Shown: positions 18,387 to 26,048 of the stretch, one piece after another
Layout of the letters: every line of letters begins with the position of its first letter
Position numbering within the stretch: the first letter of the stretch is position 1
NCBI GenBank assembly: GCA_013285825.1
Contig: JABDGV010000004.1
Location: forward strand, 83,917 to 147,916
Direction: 5' to 3'
Source of the DNA: Bacteroidota bacterium
Lineage (GTDB): Bacteria; Chlamydiota; Chlamydiia; Chlamydiales; FEN-1388
Length of the DNA stretch: 64,000 nt
Translations under genes and position numbers: made by a program
The notes under the pieces: generated by a model
What the model was told of the DNA's origin: nothing
The model's database searches: none
Seen by the model: only the letters and a program-made list of their open reading frames with translations

Positions 18387-19298
18387 ATGAAGATTCTTAT
18401 TGCTGGAGCCTCAGGGGCTATAGGCCAACCATTGATCAGCTTCTTAAGACAATTTGATCAAGATGTCTATGGAATTACGCAATCAAAAGAGCGGGCTCAC
18501 ATAATTGCGGAAAAGGGTGCAAAGCCTATCATTTTAGATGTACTCGACCGCGATGCAGTAAATTCCGCTGTTGCCGATGTACGGCCCGATATAGTGATAG
18601 ATATGCTCACTCGACTTCCCAAAGAATATACCCCGGAAGCAATGCATAAGGCTGCTGGATTGGATTCCAAAATTCGACTTGTTGGCGGCGCGAACCTGCA
18701 AACGGCTGCGGAATCCAATGGGGCAAGCCGTTATATTGTGCAGTCAAGCGGCTTTTGGTATGAGCAAGGAGCAGGTTTAGCAGATGAAAAGACCCCTTTT
18801 GCTTTTAACGCAACTCCTGGAATTGCCGCCGGCACAAAGGTATATGCAGAAATAGAAAATCGAGTACTCAAAGCCAGAAAACTCGATGGGGTAGCTTTGC
18901 GATTCGGATTTTTATATGGACCGGGCACCTGGTTTTGTTCGGATGGAAATATGGCCGATCAGGTACAAAAGCAGCAATTTCCTCTTATCGGTAAAGGGCA
19001 AGGAGTTTGGAATTTCATTTATATTGAAGATGCGGTAAAGGCGATTATTTCTGCGATGGACTGCACTCCTGGAGCCTACAACATTGTCAATGATTCCCCA
19101 ATGCAACTTTGTGATTGGCTGCCCGCTTTTGCAAAGTTTGTGGGAGCTAAAAAGCCTGAAATCCTAACTGAAGAAGAGGGGATGGCACAAAGAGGCGCAG
19201 ATTCTGTCTACTATGCGACCAAGCTTCGAGGCGCATCGAATACCAAAGCGAAAGATGAGTTCAATTTCCGGCCCAGAAAATTAGAATGGCTCGCTTAA
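18387..19298 (+). CDS. NAD-dependent epimerase/dehydratase family protein
   Basis: Short-chain (extended SDR) nucleotide-sugar-epimerase-like protein. It begins MKILIAGASGAIGQPLISFL (Gly-rich NAD site), continues with VQSSGFWYE in place of the usual YxxxK region, and LRFGFLYGPGTWF near residue 175, a strand typical of the family. The canonical catalytic Tyr-x-x-x-Lys is not obvious, so it may bind rather than epimerise. The ATG at 18387 is preferred over a TTG six bases upstream. It stands alone, ending at a hairpin shared with the convergent small membrane genes. Confidence 0.8.
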   Translation: MKILIAGASGAIGQPLISFLRQFDQDVYGITQSKERAHIIAEKGAKPIILDVLDRDAVNSAVADVRPDIVIDMLTRLPKEYTPEAMHKAAGLDSKIRLVGGANLQTAAESNGASRYIVQSSGFWYEQGAGLADEKTPFAFNATPGIAAGTKVYAEIENRVLKARKLDGVALRFGFLYGPGTWFCSDGNMADQVQKQQFPLIGKGQGVWNFIYIEDAVKAIISAMDCTPGAYNIVNDSPMQLCDWLPAFAKFVGAKKPEILTEEEGMAQRGADSVYYATKLRGASNTKAKDEFNFRPRKLEWLA

Positions 19299-19311
19299 AT
19301 TAAAGGGGGAG

Positions 19312-19337
19312 AGGGATGTTGCATAAACAACATCCCT
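19312..19337. terminator. 10-bp hairpin between convergent genes
   Basis: AGGGATGTTG (19312-19321) is perfectly inverted at 19328-19337 around a 6-base loop. It lies between the epimerase stop (19298) and the end of the minus-strand small membrane gene (19348), so it can serve both as a terminator although the T run is weak. Confidence 0.6.
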
Positions 19338-19347
19338 GCCTCATTTC

Positions 19348-19548
19348 TTACTGATTATCGTGGACTTCGCCGCAAGAGCTGCACATATGTTCGATCGCAA
19401 TAAGCATAAGGATACCGGAGAGAATTCCCGATCCTTTCATCAGATACATCACGATATCTGAAGGCATATTCCCGGTCATACCAAATAATCCTGACAGGAC
19501 CAGGTATATTGCTAAGAAGATCATGCTAAGTTTTTTTACAACACACAT
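19348..19548 (-). CDS. Small membrane protein, tandem copy A (66 aa)
   Basis: Unknown function. Two hydrophobic helices follow a basic start (VKKLSMIFLAIYLVLSG); the tail is Cys/His-containing (HMCSSCGEVHD). It is a paralogue of the next gene at 19591-19782, sharing the KKL-x-MIFLAIYL start and the two-helix build. The cysteine pair suggests a metal or disulfide, but this is not established. An exact function cannot be assigned; the coding call rests on the paralogy of two adjacent small frames. Confidence 0.62.
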   Translation of the reverse strand: MCVVKKLSMIFLAIYLVLSGLFGMTGNMPSDIVMYLMKGSGILSGILMLIAIEHMCSSCGEVHDNQ

Positions 19549-19590
19549 AAAATACCTCTCATGGATAAAATTTGTTCCTTGATTGCATAC

Positions 19591-19782
19591 TTATTTCCTG
19601 CATGCATCCTTTCCTGAACAGGTGCCAAGACAGACAAAAATAAATAGGCCAGAGAATACTGCAAGCAATTGCACAATGCAGTTAGCCATGCCACCAAGGG
19701 AAATTCCTCCCATTGTTGATATACCAGTAACTATCAGGTATATAGCTAAGAAAATCATAGCGAGTTTTTTTAATGAACCCAT
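19591..19782 (-). CDS. Small membrane protein, tandem copy B (63 aa)
   Basis: Paralogue of the 66-aa protein just downstream. Start MGSLKKLAMIFLAIYL, a glycine-rich turn (MGGISLGGM), a second helix and a Cys-containing tail (GTCSGKDACRK). An AGGT-type ribosome site lies just upstream on the minus strand (aacctggaggttta, read as GGAGG). The pair is probably one transcript. Function unknown. Confidence 0.62.
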   Translation of the reverse strand: MGSLKKLAMIFLAIYLIVTGISTMGGISLGGMANCIVQLLAVFSGLFIFVCLGTCSGKDACRK

Positions 19783-19936
19783 TGTAAACCTCCAGGTTTA
19801 AAATTTTTCATACAAATACACAAGTCCAACATATAAAGATTTGTTTAAATAAGTGCAAATTTTGCAATCTTGGCTCAAGGTAGCTCTATAATGTGATATG
19901 TTAGATTCTGTTGAGTTGTTTTTTATTAATTAAAAA

Positions 19937-19965
19937 TTGTTTGTTAATAATTAATATGTTATAAT
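19937..19965 (+). promoter_or_regulatory. Sigma-70-type promoter for the reductase-methyltransferase pair
   Basis: TTGTTT at 19937-19942, a 17-base spacer, and a perfect TATAAT at 19960-19965, within a very AT-rich gap of about 200 bases. A start near 19972 would leave a leader of about 27 bases to the ATG at 19999. Confidence 0.6.
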
Positions 19966-19998
19966 TAATTCTAAATTTATAGATGGATTTTAATACGG

Positions 19999-21087
19999 AT
20001 GAAATATTATATATTCTTATTTTTGGCAGCAATAATGGCTTTCTCCCTCATAGTTCAACAAAATAGACGCCCTGATCCCAAGGTAATTCCAGTAACTACT
20101 GCGCAGCCTGAAACAAACAAAATATATCCCGTTGCAATTATTGGAGCTGGTGCTGCAGGAACCATGGCAGTAAAGCGTTCCGTATTAAATAACAACGAGA
20201 CACTGCTTTTTGCAGGGGCTATTCAAGAACGGAGACGGTCGCGTGGAAACTGGGTACGAACAATTGATAACGTGCCGGGTCTTGAAAAGTATGAACGCGC
20301 AGTCTTAGAGCTGCGTAATGAAGCGTTAGCAGATTTGGTTCAAAGTCCCTTTGGCAGCAAACTATATGTAATTGAAGATTCAGTAGCATCTATTGAAAAG
20401 GAATCTGAACGTTTTAAGTTAACAGATAAATCAGGGCGCGTCTATTTCGCAAAGTATGTGGTGATGGCGACAGGAATGATGGATGAGCAGCCTCATATTC
20501 AAGGCAGTATTCGTCCCATTCTTCCCTTTGCAAATGGTCAAACAGTAGCCTATTGCGCAGTCTGTGATGGCCATAGAAGTTTTGGCAAGAAGACAGTTGT
20601 GATTGGCCATTCAGAATCAGCCGCCTCTATAGCCTTGCTCTTATCAGAAAAGTATCAACTTGAAAGCATGACCATTTTAACCAATGGTAAAAAGCCGGAA
20701 TTTACTCCAAAAACCTTAGAGAAAATCAACTCCAGAAACATAAAAATCTTCGACTCTCCGATTCTGGAAATTTTAGGCAATATAGAACAAAGGCAGCTAA
20801 CTGGATTCAAGTTAGAGAGTGGTGGATCAGTTGATGCTGAGATGGCTTTTGTGGCCTTGGGCATTCGTCCAAATAATCAGCTCGCCCTCCAGCTCGGAGC
20901 TAAATTGGACAGTACTGGATTAGTAGTTACCGACACAAACGGTGAATCCACAATACCAAATCTATTCGTAGTGGGAGATTTGCGAGCCAATAGCATGAAG
21001 CAGGTCTATACAGCGTGGCAGCATTCTGTAGAAACACTTCAATTAATAAACCGGCGAATTAGAGAAAATTCGCAACAAGAGAAATAA
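19999..21087 (+). CDS. Membrane-anchored thioredoxin-reductase-like flavoprotein
   Basis: Two-domain FAD/NAD(P) oxidoreductase of the thioredoxin reductase family. Residues 1-20 (MKYYIFLFLAAIMAFSLIVQ) form a signal peptide or anchor, unlike the cytosolic enzyme. FAD site GAGAAG at 49-54; redox-active pair CAVCD at 186-190 (usual form CATC); second dinucleotide site is GHSESA at 203-208 where GxGxSA is usual; C-terminal FAD motif VVGDLR. The altered NADPH loop may change the electron donor. It is the first gene of a pair, ending two bases before an exported methyltransferase. Role inferred: thiol redox outside the cytoplasm. Confidence 0.82.
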   Translation: MKYYIFLFLAAIMAFSLIVQQNRRPDPKVIPVTTAQPETNKIYPVAIIGAGAAGTMAVKRSVLNNNETLLFAGAIQERRRSRGNWVRTIDNVPGLEKYERAVLELRNEALADLVQSPFGSKLYVIEDSVASIEKESERFKLTDKSGRVYFAKYVVMATGMMDEQPHIQGSIRPILPFANGQTVAYCAVCDGHRSFGKKTVVIGHSESAASIALLLSEKYQLESMTILTNGKKPEFTPKTLEKINSRNIKIFDSPILEILGNIEQRQLTGFKLESGGSVDAEMAFVALGIRPNNQLALQLGAKLDSTGLVVTDTNGESTIPNLFVVGDLRANSMKQVYTAWQHSVETLQLINRRIRENSQQEK

Positions 21088-21089
21088 AA

Positions 21090-21929
21090 ATGTACCGTTT
21101 ACTATTCCTACTTATTTTGTTGCTTAATACTACAAAGGGCGCTTGTTCACAAGCGCACCAAGTCGACTTCGGATCCGTAAGCGGATCGTATGCAGCCGCA
21201 CGAAGAGGATATCCTGAAGAGGTCTATTCCCTAATCAAAAAGCATGTCAAGCCGCAAGCATGTATTGTTGACGTCTGCTGCGGGACGGGGATTTCTACCA
21301 GAGAACTTCGCGATCATGGTTTTAAAGTGATAGGAGTAGATAGAGACCAAAAAATGATTGATCAGGCTCTTCAAGCCGAGGGGAATTCAATTCCTTATGT
21401 TTTATATAATCTTGAAGATGGACTGCACAATTCATCTTCAATACCCAATCAGGGCGTTGCTGCAATAACTGTCTTTACTGGGTTTCATTGGTTTGATGAA
21501 TCTAAAGAAGCACTTGATGGCATTTATGAAAGTTTACAAGAGAATGGTTATTTTATCATTGTCTCAGGCTTAGGCTTTACGCGTGGAAAGGGAGACTCAG
21601 TTCAGGCAGAAGTTGAAAGAGCCATAGCAAATGTAATTGGACCATTGCCTGAAAAAACGGTTGATCTTGAGGCTTCTTTAGGGGGTCGTTTTAAAATCGT
21701 AGAACAGCGATCGATCTCTAATTCAGCAACATATACACCCGAACAATTTTTCGATCTCATGCGATCTCGCAATTATTGGGAAGGCTACAGAAACTCAATT
21801 GTCGCAAAGATTATTGAAAGTGAGATAATTGGAATCATCAACAAGCGGAAAGGTCCGGATGGTTTAATTCATACCACAGGAAATACACGCGTAGTAGTTG
21901 CTCAAAAGATTCCACTGATCACTAGCTAA
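21090..21929 (+). CDS. Class I SAM methyltransferase with signal peptide
   Basis: The first 17 residues or so (MYRLLFLLILLLNTTKGAC) look like a Sec signal or lipoprotein-type signal. After it comes a UbiE/type-11 methyltransferase: SVSGSYAAARRGYPEEVY, motif I VDVCCGTGISTREL, then GVDRDQKMIDQA (acidic ribose loop). Length 279. S-adenosylmethionine is normally cytosolic, so an exported methyltransferase is odd; the segment may be a cytosolic-facing anchor instead. A similar protein is encoded at 32623-33477. Substrate unknown. It is coupled to the reductase-like gene upstream. Confidence 0.8.
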   Translation: MYRLLFLLILLLNTTKGACSQAHQVDFGSVSGSYAAARRGYPEEVYSLIKKHVKPQACIVDVCCGTGISTRELRDHGFKVIGVDRDQKMIDQALQAEGNSIPYVLYNLEDGLHNSSSIPNQGVAAITVFTGFHWFDESKEALDGIYESLQENGYFIIVSGLGFTRGKGDSVQAEVERAIANVIGPLPEKTVDLEASLGGRFKIVEQRSISNSATYTPEQFFDLMRSRNYWEGYRNSIVAKIIESEIIGIINKRKGPDGLIHTTGNTRVVVAQKIPLITS

Positions 21930-21932
21930 AAA

Positions 21933-21965
21933 TAACCGAATGTTTCATTTTGAAACATTCGGTTA
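21933..21965. terminator. 15-bp stem terminator between MTase and tetR
   Basis: A near-perfect hairpin with TAACCGAATGTTTCA at 21933-21947, a three-base loop and its inverse at 21951-21965. It is located between the ends of two convergent genes; minus-strand reading gives a T-rich tail, plus-strand reading does not. It resembles the recurrent ACCGAAT/ATTCGGT hairpins elsewhere in the window. Confidence 0.7.
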
Positions 21966-21974
21966 AGATTACCG

Positions 21975-22592
21975 CTATTTTGGATTGCATAAAAAACTAA
22001 ATGAGCCTTTGGGCGCATGTAATTGCGTTTCAACTAAGGAAGGAATAGCCCTTGCCCGGCGTGCAAGATCTTCATTACTCCAAGGGTTAAAGCCTACATC
22101 GGTTAAGAACTGGATACCTGCCAGCAAAAATTCTGCACACTCAAGAGGATGCTCTGTTTTAAAGAGACCTTCTTTACAACCCTGTTCAATGATGGCGCCA
22201 TACAGGGGAGCCATCTTTGATATAGTGACAGCCAGCAGCCGGGTATGCAAGCCGATATTGCCCGATTTATGCAGATCTTCAATAAGCTCCCTCTGTTCGT
22301 TGGCAACTTGGCCCGAAGAGATGAGGTGACGTATTCGTTCGAGGGCGTTGCCCTTCATACCTTTTAGGTCAGCCTGTAGTTTGGCAAGGTACTCATCGGC
22401 GGTATCGAGTACCACAGCTTCAAGCAGCTCCTCTTTGGAATTGAAATAGTGATAGATAGTGCCTTTGGCAATATTTACTTTGTCCATAACGTCCTGCATG
22501 GTAGTTTTCTCATATTCTTTCTTCATGAATAGCTCTTTTGCTGCGGAGACGATTTCCTGCCGTCTTTCTGCAGATTTTTTTACGATTCTCAT
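21975..22592 (-). CDS. TetR/AcrR family transcriptional regulator
   Basis: A 205-residue dimeric repressor-type regulator. The N-terminal helix-turn-helix lies at residues ~10-55: RRQEIVSAAKELFMKK, then TTMQDVMDKVNIAKGTIYHY, the classic recognition-helix end, and FNSKEELLEAV. The C-terminal part is all-helical ligand-binding, unassigned ligand. It is divergent from the alpha/beta hydrolase at 22728, with a perfect 17-bp palindrome between them, the usual arrangement for local autoregulation and control of the neighbour. Confidence 0.93.
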   Translation of the reverse strand: MRIVKKSAERRQEIVSAAKELFMKKEYEKTTMQDVMDKVNIAKGTIYHYFNSKEELLEAVVLDTADEYLAKLQADLKGMKGNALERIRHLISSGQVANEQRELIEDLHKSGNIGLHTRLLAVTISKMAPLYGAIIEQGCKEGLFKTEHPLECAEFLLAGIQFLTDVGFNPWSNEDLARRARAIPSLVETQLHAPKGSFSFLCNPK

Positions 22593-22641
22593 TTTTACCT
22601 CCTAGTGGGGAGTTTGTTCCCTATACCTATAGTTATAGCAT

Positions 22642-22658
22642 ACCGACCGGCGGTCGGT
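22642..22658. promoter_or_regulatory. Perfect TetR-type operator palindrome
   Basis: ACCGACCG-G-CGGTCGGT, 8-bp arms around a central G, in the gap between tetR (start 22592) and the hydrolase (start 22728). Form, GC-rich arms and place fit an operator for the adjacent TetR protein. Confidence 0.8.
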
Positions 22659-22727
22659 CAACAAAAAAGAATCAGATGGATCTTTTCAGAGGAAAACTCC
22701 TATATCCAATTCAGATAAGAGAACGTT

Positions 22728-23540
22728 ATGCGTGCCAAATTCGATGGCTTTGTAGAAAGCCAGGGTATAAAAATTCACTATTTAGCCAAAAAGAGTGCTG
22801 ATGCAAAGCAAATATCTCTTCTGTTTGTTCCTGGGGTTATGATGCCGGGGTGGATATGGGAAAAGCAGATCGAATATTTTTCTAAGAACTATACTGTTGT
22901 AGCCATTGATCCTCGCTCTCAAGGAGATTCAGAACAAACAACAGAGGGCCATTATGCCTATTCACTGGCCAAAGATATTAAAGCGGTGGTGGATGGGCTC
23001 AAATTAGAACCTTTGGTTCTCATCGGATGGTCCCTGGCCGTTCCCGAAGTTGTTAATTATGCCGCACACTTTGGCGCATCTGGGTTGAAAGGGCTTGTAT
23101 TGGTTGATGGATTGGTTGGAATCGATCCGAGCGTATCTTTTTATCAATCAACGGTCGACTACTGGGCTGAGCTGCAAACGAATCGAATCGTGAAGACAAA
23201 AGAGTTTGTCAAAAGCATCTTCAAACAGCCTCAAACAGAGGAGTACTTGGAAAAATTGAATCAGTCCGCTCTTCGCACACCTACGAATACCGTTATGACC
23301 TTAATCGACAACTACCTCTTGCAAGATTTTCGGCCTCTTTTGACAAACATTACTATCCCTACATTGATTGCAACGGTCGAGGGGCCTCGTCTTGAGTACA
23401 TGAAGAAAATGCAAAAGATGCTTCCTGATGGTCGCTTAGAGATTTTTACATCTACCGGCCATGCTTTATTTGTAGATCAGCCAGAAAGGTTTAACCGCCT
23501 TTTGGAGGCATTCATAAAGAATGTGGCTACATCTTCTTAG
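22728..23540 (+). CDS. Alpha/beta-hydrolase fold protein
   Basis: Serine hydrolase fold, 270 residues. The oxyanion/loop segment PGVMMPGWIWEKQIEYF, DPRSQGDSEQT, nucleophile elbow LIGWSLA (Ser in Gly-Trp-Ser) and the C-terminal TGHALFVDQPERF with the catalytic His are visible; the acid residue is likely in the preceding strand. No signal peptide. The family includes haloperoxidase-like esterases and lactonases; the substrate is unknown. Divergent tetR and its operator suggest inducible expression. It overlaps the convergent methyltransferase gene by 14 bases. Confidence 0.85.
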   Translation: MRAKFDGFVESQGIKIHYLAKKSADAKQISLLFVPGVMMPGWIWEKQIEYFSKNYTVVAIDPRSQGDSEQTTEGHYAYSLAKDIKAVVDGLKLEPLVLIGWSLAVPEVVNYAAHFGASGLKGLVLVDGLVGIDPSVSFYQSTVDYWAELQTNRIVKTKEFVKSIFKQPQTEEYLEKLNQSALRTPTNTVMTLIDNYLLQDFRPLLTNITIPTLIATVEGPRLEYMKKMQKMLPDGRLEIFTSTGHALFVDQPERFNRLLEAFIKNVATSS

Positions 23541-24303
23541 CAACGGTCAAAATGCTTTGAGTTTTCTTTTCAACAAACTTTGATCCGTCTAAACCATATT
23601 GTGCAATGGTCTCAAAACCGCTCTGATCGAGCATTTCCCTTAGCTCTATTGCGGTGTATAGCTGCAGAGTGAATTTTCCTTTGAGGATTTTTGGCTTATT
23701 TGCGTCCTCTTTGATTGTGAACTGATCATAAGAGGTGAGGCGTCCGCTCTTTCTATCCAGTGTCGAGTATTGGACATTGCGAATATTTGTGTTATTGACA
23801 GTTCTTTTCAAATCCATTGCAAGACTATCTACAGCCTTATCTGTCATAGCATCCAGATTGAATATATCAAAGACGTAGAGGCCGCCGTCCCTCAAGTTGC
23901 TATAAATATTCTTGATCGCTTTCTCAAAACCGGCCTTTGTAAGATGGCCTACGGCGTTGGCAATAGTTATCACTGCATCAAAAGTGCCGACCTTTATGGT
24001 ACGCATGTCGCCTTCGATAAAGTGTACATCTCTCTTTTCTTGCTGAGCTTTTTCTTGAGCTATTTTTAAAAGTGCCGGGCTGAAGTCTGCTCCTGTCACT
24101 TTGTAGCCGCTTTTCAACAGCCAGAAGACTTGTGAGCCTGTTCCGCAGGTGAGATCAAGCACTGTTTTTACATTGTGTTCTTTAAGTATCTTCTCTAGGG
24201 CACGGTTTTTTGAATCATCATTGCCTGAACAGAGTGCATCGAAGTATTGGTGCAGTTTGCTGTATTCAAGAGGTAAATTAAACGCACTTTTTCCCATTTT
24301 CAA
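23527..24303 (-). CDS. Class I SAM-dependent methyltransferase (cytosolic)
   Basis: A 258-residue methyltransferase without a signal peptide, unlike its two exported neighbours. Motif I is VLDLTCGTGSQVFWL, followed by GADFSPALLKIA, then FIEGDMRTI and FDAVITIANAVGHL (motif II). Such proteins are commonly annotated as type 25/11 methyltransferases. Substrate unknown. It overlaps the convergent hydrolase end and shares no operon partner that I can see. Confidence 0.85.
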   Translation of the reverse strand: MKMGKSAFNLPLEYSKLHQYFDALCSGNDDSKNRALEKILKEHNVKTVLDLTCGTGSQVFWLLKSGYKVTGADFSPALLKIAQEKAQQEKRDVHFIEGDMRTIKVGTFDAVITIANAVGHLTKAGFEKAIKNIYSNLRDGGLYVFDIFNLDAMTDKAVDSLAMDLKRTVNNTNIRNVQYSTLDRKSGRLTSYDQFTIKEDANKPKILKGKFTLQLYTAIELREMLDQSGFETIAQYGLDGSKFVEKKTQSILTVAKKM

Positions 24304-24376
24304 TTACTCCAAAAAGCTTGTTCACGTTGACAAATAATTCCTATAGATTTTCAATCGACTCCAATTGGAGAGGCTT

Positions 24377-25165
24377 ATGTATCTCATTTATACATGTGTT
24401 TGCGCTGGAATGGTGCTATTAACGATAGTATTGCAAAAATTGGCATTTAACTACACAAGCTCTCTACCCGAAGATGCTAAAAAAATAGGTTATGGAACCA
24501 TTGAGACCGCTATTTTTGCTTTAATGGGTCTCTTAGTTGCCTTAACCTTTGCTGGTGCTCAAGCAAGACTAGAATTGCGCAAGCACGTCATCGTTCAAGA
24601 AATCAATGCCATAAATAAGGCGTTTTTACGTTTAGATTTATTGCCTGAAAAGAAGGTGCGCAATCAAATGCAGCTTAAGTTTTTAAGCTATCTCGACTCG
24701 AGAATCCAATTTTACAAAAAAATGGTTGATGCCGACGAAGGCAGCGATGAATTAACGAGAACAGATCAGCTCCAAAACGATATATGGAAATCGATACTTG
24801 CAAATACAGGCAGTCTGGAAGGCCACGCGACCCGTCTTCTGCTTGTGCCTGCGCTTAATGATATGTTTGATATTGTCACAACAAGAACGGCAGCTATACA
24901 TACACACACTTCGGGGTGGATATTTTCTATGCTGCTCTTCACTGTTGCTGTCTGTGCCGTTTTATGCGGGATAAGCATGTCTAAGACGGGCCATTTTTCT
25001 TGGACCTATGCAACGTTGTTCGCGCTCATTACAATGGCTACGATCTATATGATTTTTGATATGGAATATCCTCGTTTTGGGTTCATCAATTTGGATTACA
25101 TGGAAGGAATGTTAGTCGAAGTCAAACAAACCATGGTCCAATATATGGATAGCTCCAGAACTTAA
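24377..25165 (+). CDS. DUF4239/bestrophin-like membrane protein
   Basis: The 262-residue protein has an N-terminal helix, a second helix (AIFALMGLLVALTFAGAQ), a central charged helical region, and two C-terminal helices (WIFSMLLFTVAVCAVLCGI; TYATLFALITMATIYMIF), followed by DMEYPRFGFINLD. This build matches DUF4239 bestrophin-like proteins, whose function is unproven but may be ion transport. I start at ATG 24377 because GGAG AGG lies just upstream; a TTG at 24365 would contain it. It is convergent with the nucleoside-phosphorylase gene, overlapping by four bases. Confidence 0.65.
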   Translation: MYLIYTCVCAGMVLLTIVLQKLAFNYTSSLPEDAKKIGYGTIETAIFALMGLLVALTFAGAQARLELRKHVIVQEINAINKAFLRLDLLPEKKVRNQMQLKFLSYLDSRIQFYKKMVDADEGSDELTRTDQLQNDIWKSILANTGSLEGHATRLLLVPALNDMFDIVTTRTAAIHTHTSGWIFSMLLFTVAVCAVLCGISMSKTGHFSWTYATLFALITMATIYMIFDMEYPRFGFINLDYMEGMLVEVKQTMVQYMDSSRT

Positions 25166-26004
25166 ATCTGCAATAAAGAATCGAGCACAAAGTTGAAGAA
25201 AATATTCTCTTCAACTTCAATTGCTTGTCGGTAATTTTCACCTTCATAGGAGCTTAAGCGAGTTCCTTCCTTATTGACAGTTTGCAAGATGGTTGCAGCA
25301 TGTAAATCAAAATCTTTTGCAACCCGAAAAAGGACTGCCGTTTCCATGTCATAACTTGCGGGTTTGCTGTTTTCGTTGAGATCGCTTAACTGAGCTTTAA
25401 GCCTAGTGCTTCTGGCGGTTGAGAATTTATCAGGAGATCGCAGACCATGATAGTTCTCAAGATGATGACATATTCTCAGTTCGTACCCAATTCCCTTTTC
25501 CTCGGCTGCAGAAATTAAAGCCTTAATTATCTCTTGAGAGGCAGGAACGGACTTTCCCCATTCTTTTGGATCGACTCCGCTTTGCAGATTGAAACCATAC
25601 AAATTATCGGCCTCATCGACGATTTTGACCAAAAAGGCATCTGATGCGGGAGGTTTTTTCACATCATCCGTGCCGTAACGGATCATATATTTTGCTCCCG
25701 CGACAAAAAGTTCGGTAAAGAGCAATCCTGAGCCGGTACCAACGGATGCGCAAGCTACAAAGATTTTTTTCCCTTGATAATCGCCAATGACAACAAAAGG
25801 GCCCCAGGCGCATTTATGCATTTCAGAATTATTTAATTTCTTTGAAAGTCGCAAGGCACGCTCGTAGTTCGAACAAACGATTCCTTTTTCAGGTACTGGG
25901 TACTTAACGAATAGGCAATCTTCCATTGTAAGGTTGATTTCTCGAGAGTATGACTGTGATGAAAAGCCGCAAAGCAGCGAGAAGATAAGAAAAAAAATGT
26001 TCAT
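25162..26004 (-). CDS. Exported purine/uridine phosphorylase-family protein
   Basis: Nucleoside phosphorylase superfamily. MNIFFLIFSLLCGFSSQSYS is a clean signal peptide, so I start at 26004; earlier in-frame starts would hide it. Family traits: an internal FVACASVGTGSG phosphate/ribose loop and the base-ribose motif ASYDMETAVLFRVAKDF (Met-Glu pair). Cytosolic homologues cleave nucleosides with phosphate; an exported copy might release bases or ribose-1-phosphate from host nucleosides. It lies next to the DUF1254 gene on the same strand. Specificity not predictable. Confidence 0.78.
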   Translation of the reverse strand: MNIFFLIFSLLCGFSSQSYSREINLTMEDCLFVKYPVPEKGIVCSNYERALRLSKKLNNSEMHKCAWGPFVVIGDYQGKKIFVACASVGTGSGLLFTELFVAGAKYMIRYGTDDVKKPPASDAFLVKIVDEADNLYGFNLQSGVDPKEWGKSVPASQEIIKALISAAEEKGIGYELRICHHLENYHGLRSPDKFSTARSTRLKAQLSDLNENSKPASYDMETAVLFRVAKDFDLHAATILQTVNKEGTRLSSYEGENYRQAIEVEENIFFNFVLDSLLQI

Positions 26005-26048
26005 GATGAAATCGTTTTTAGTGAAAATTGTATCGATAGAGCGAATTT

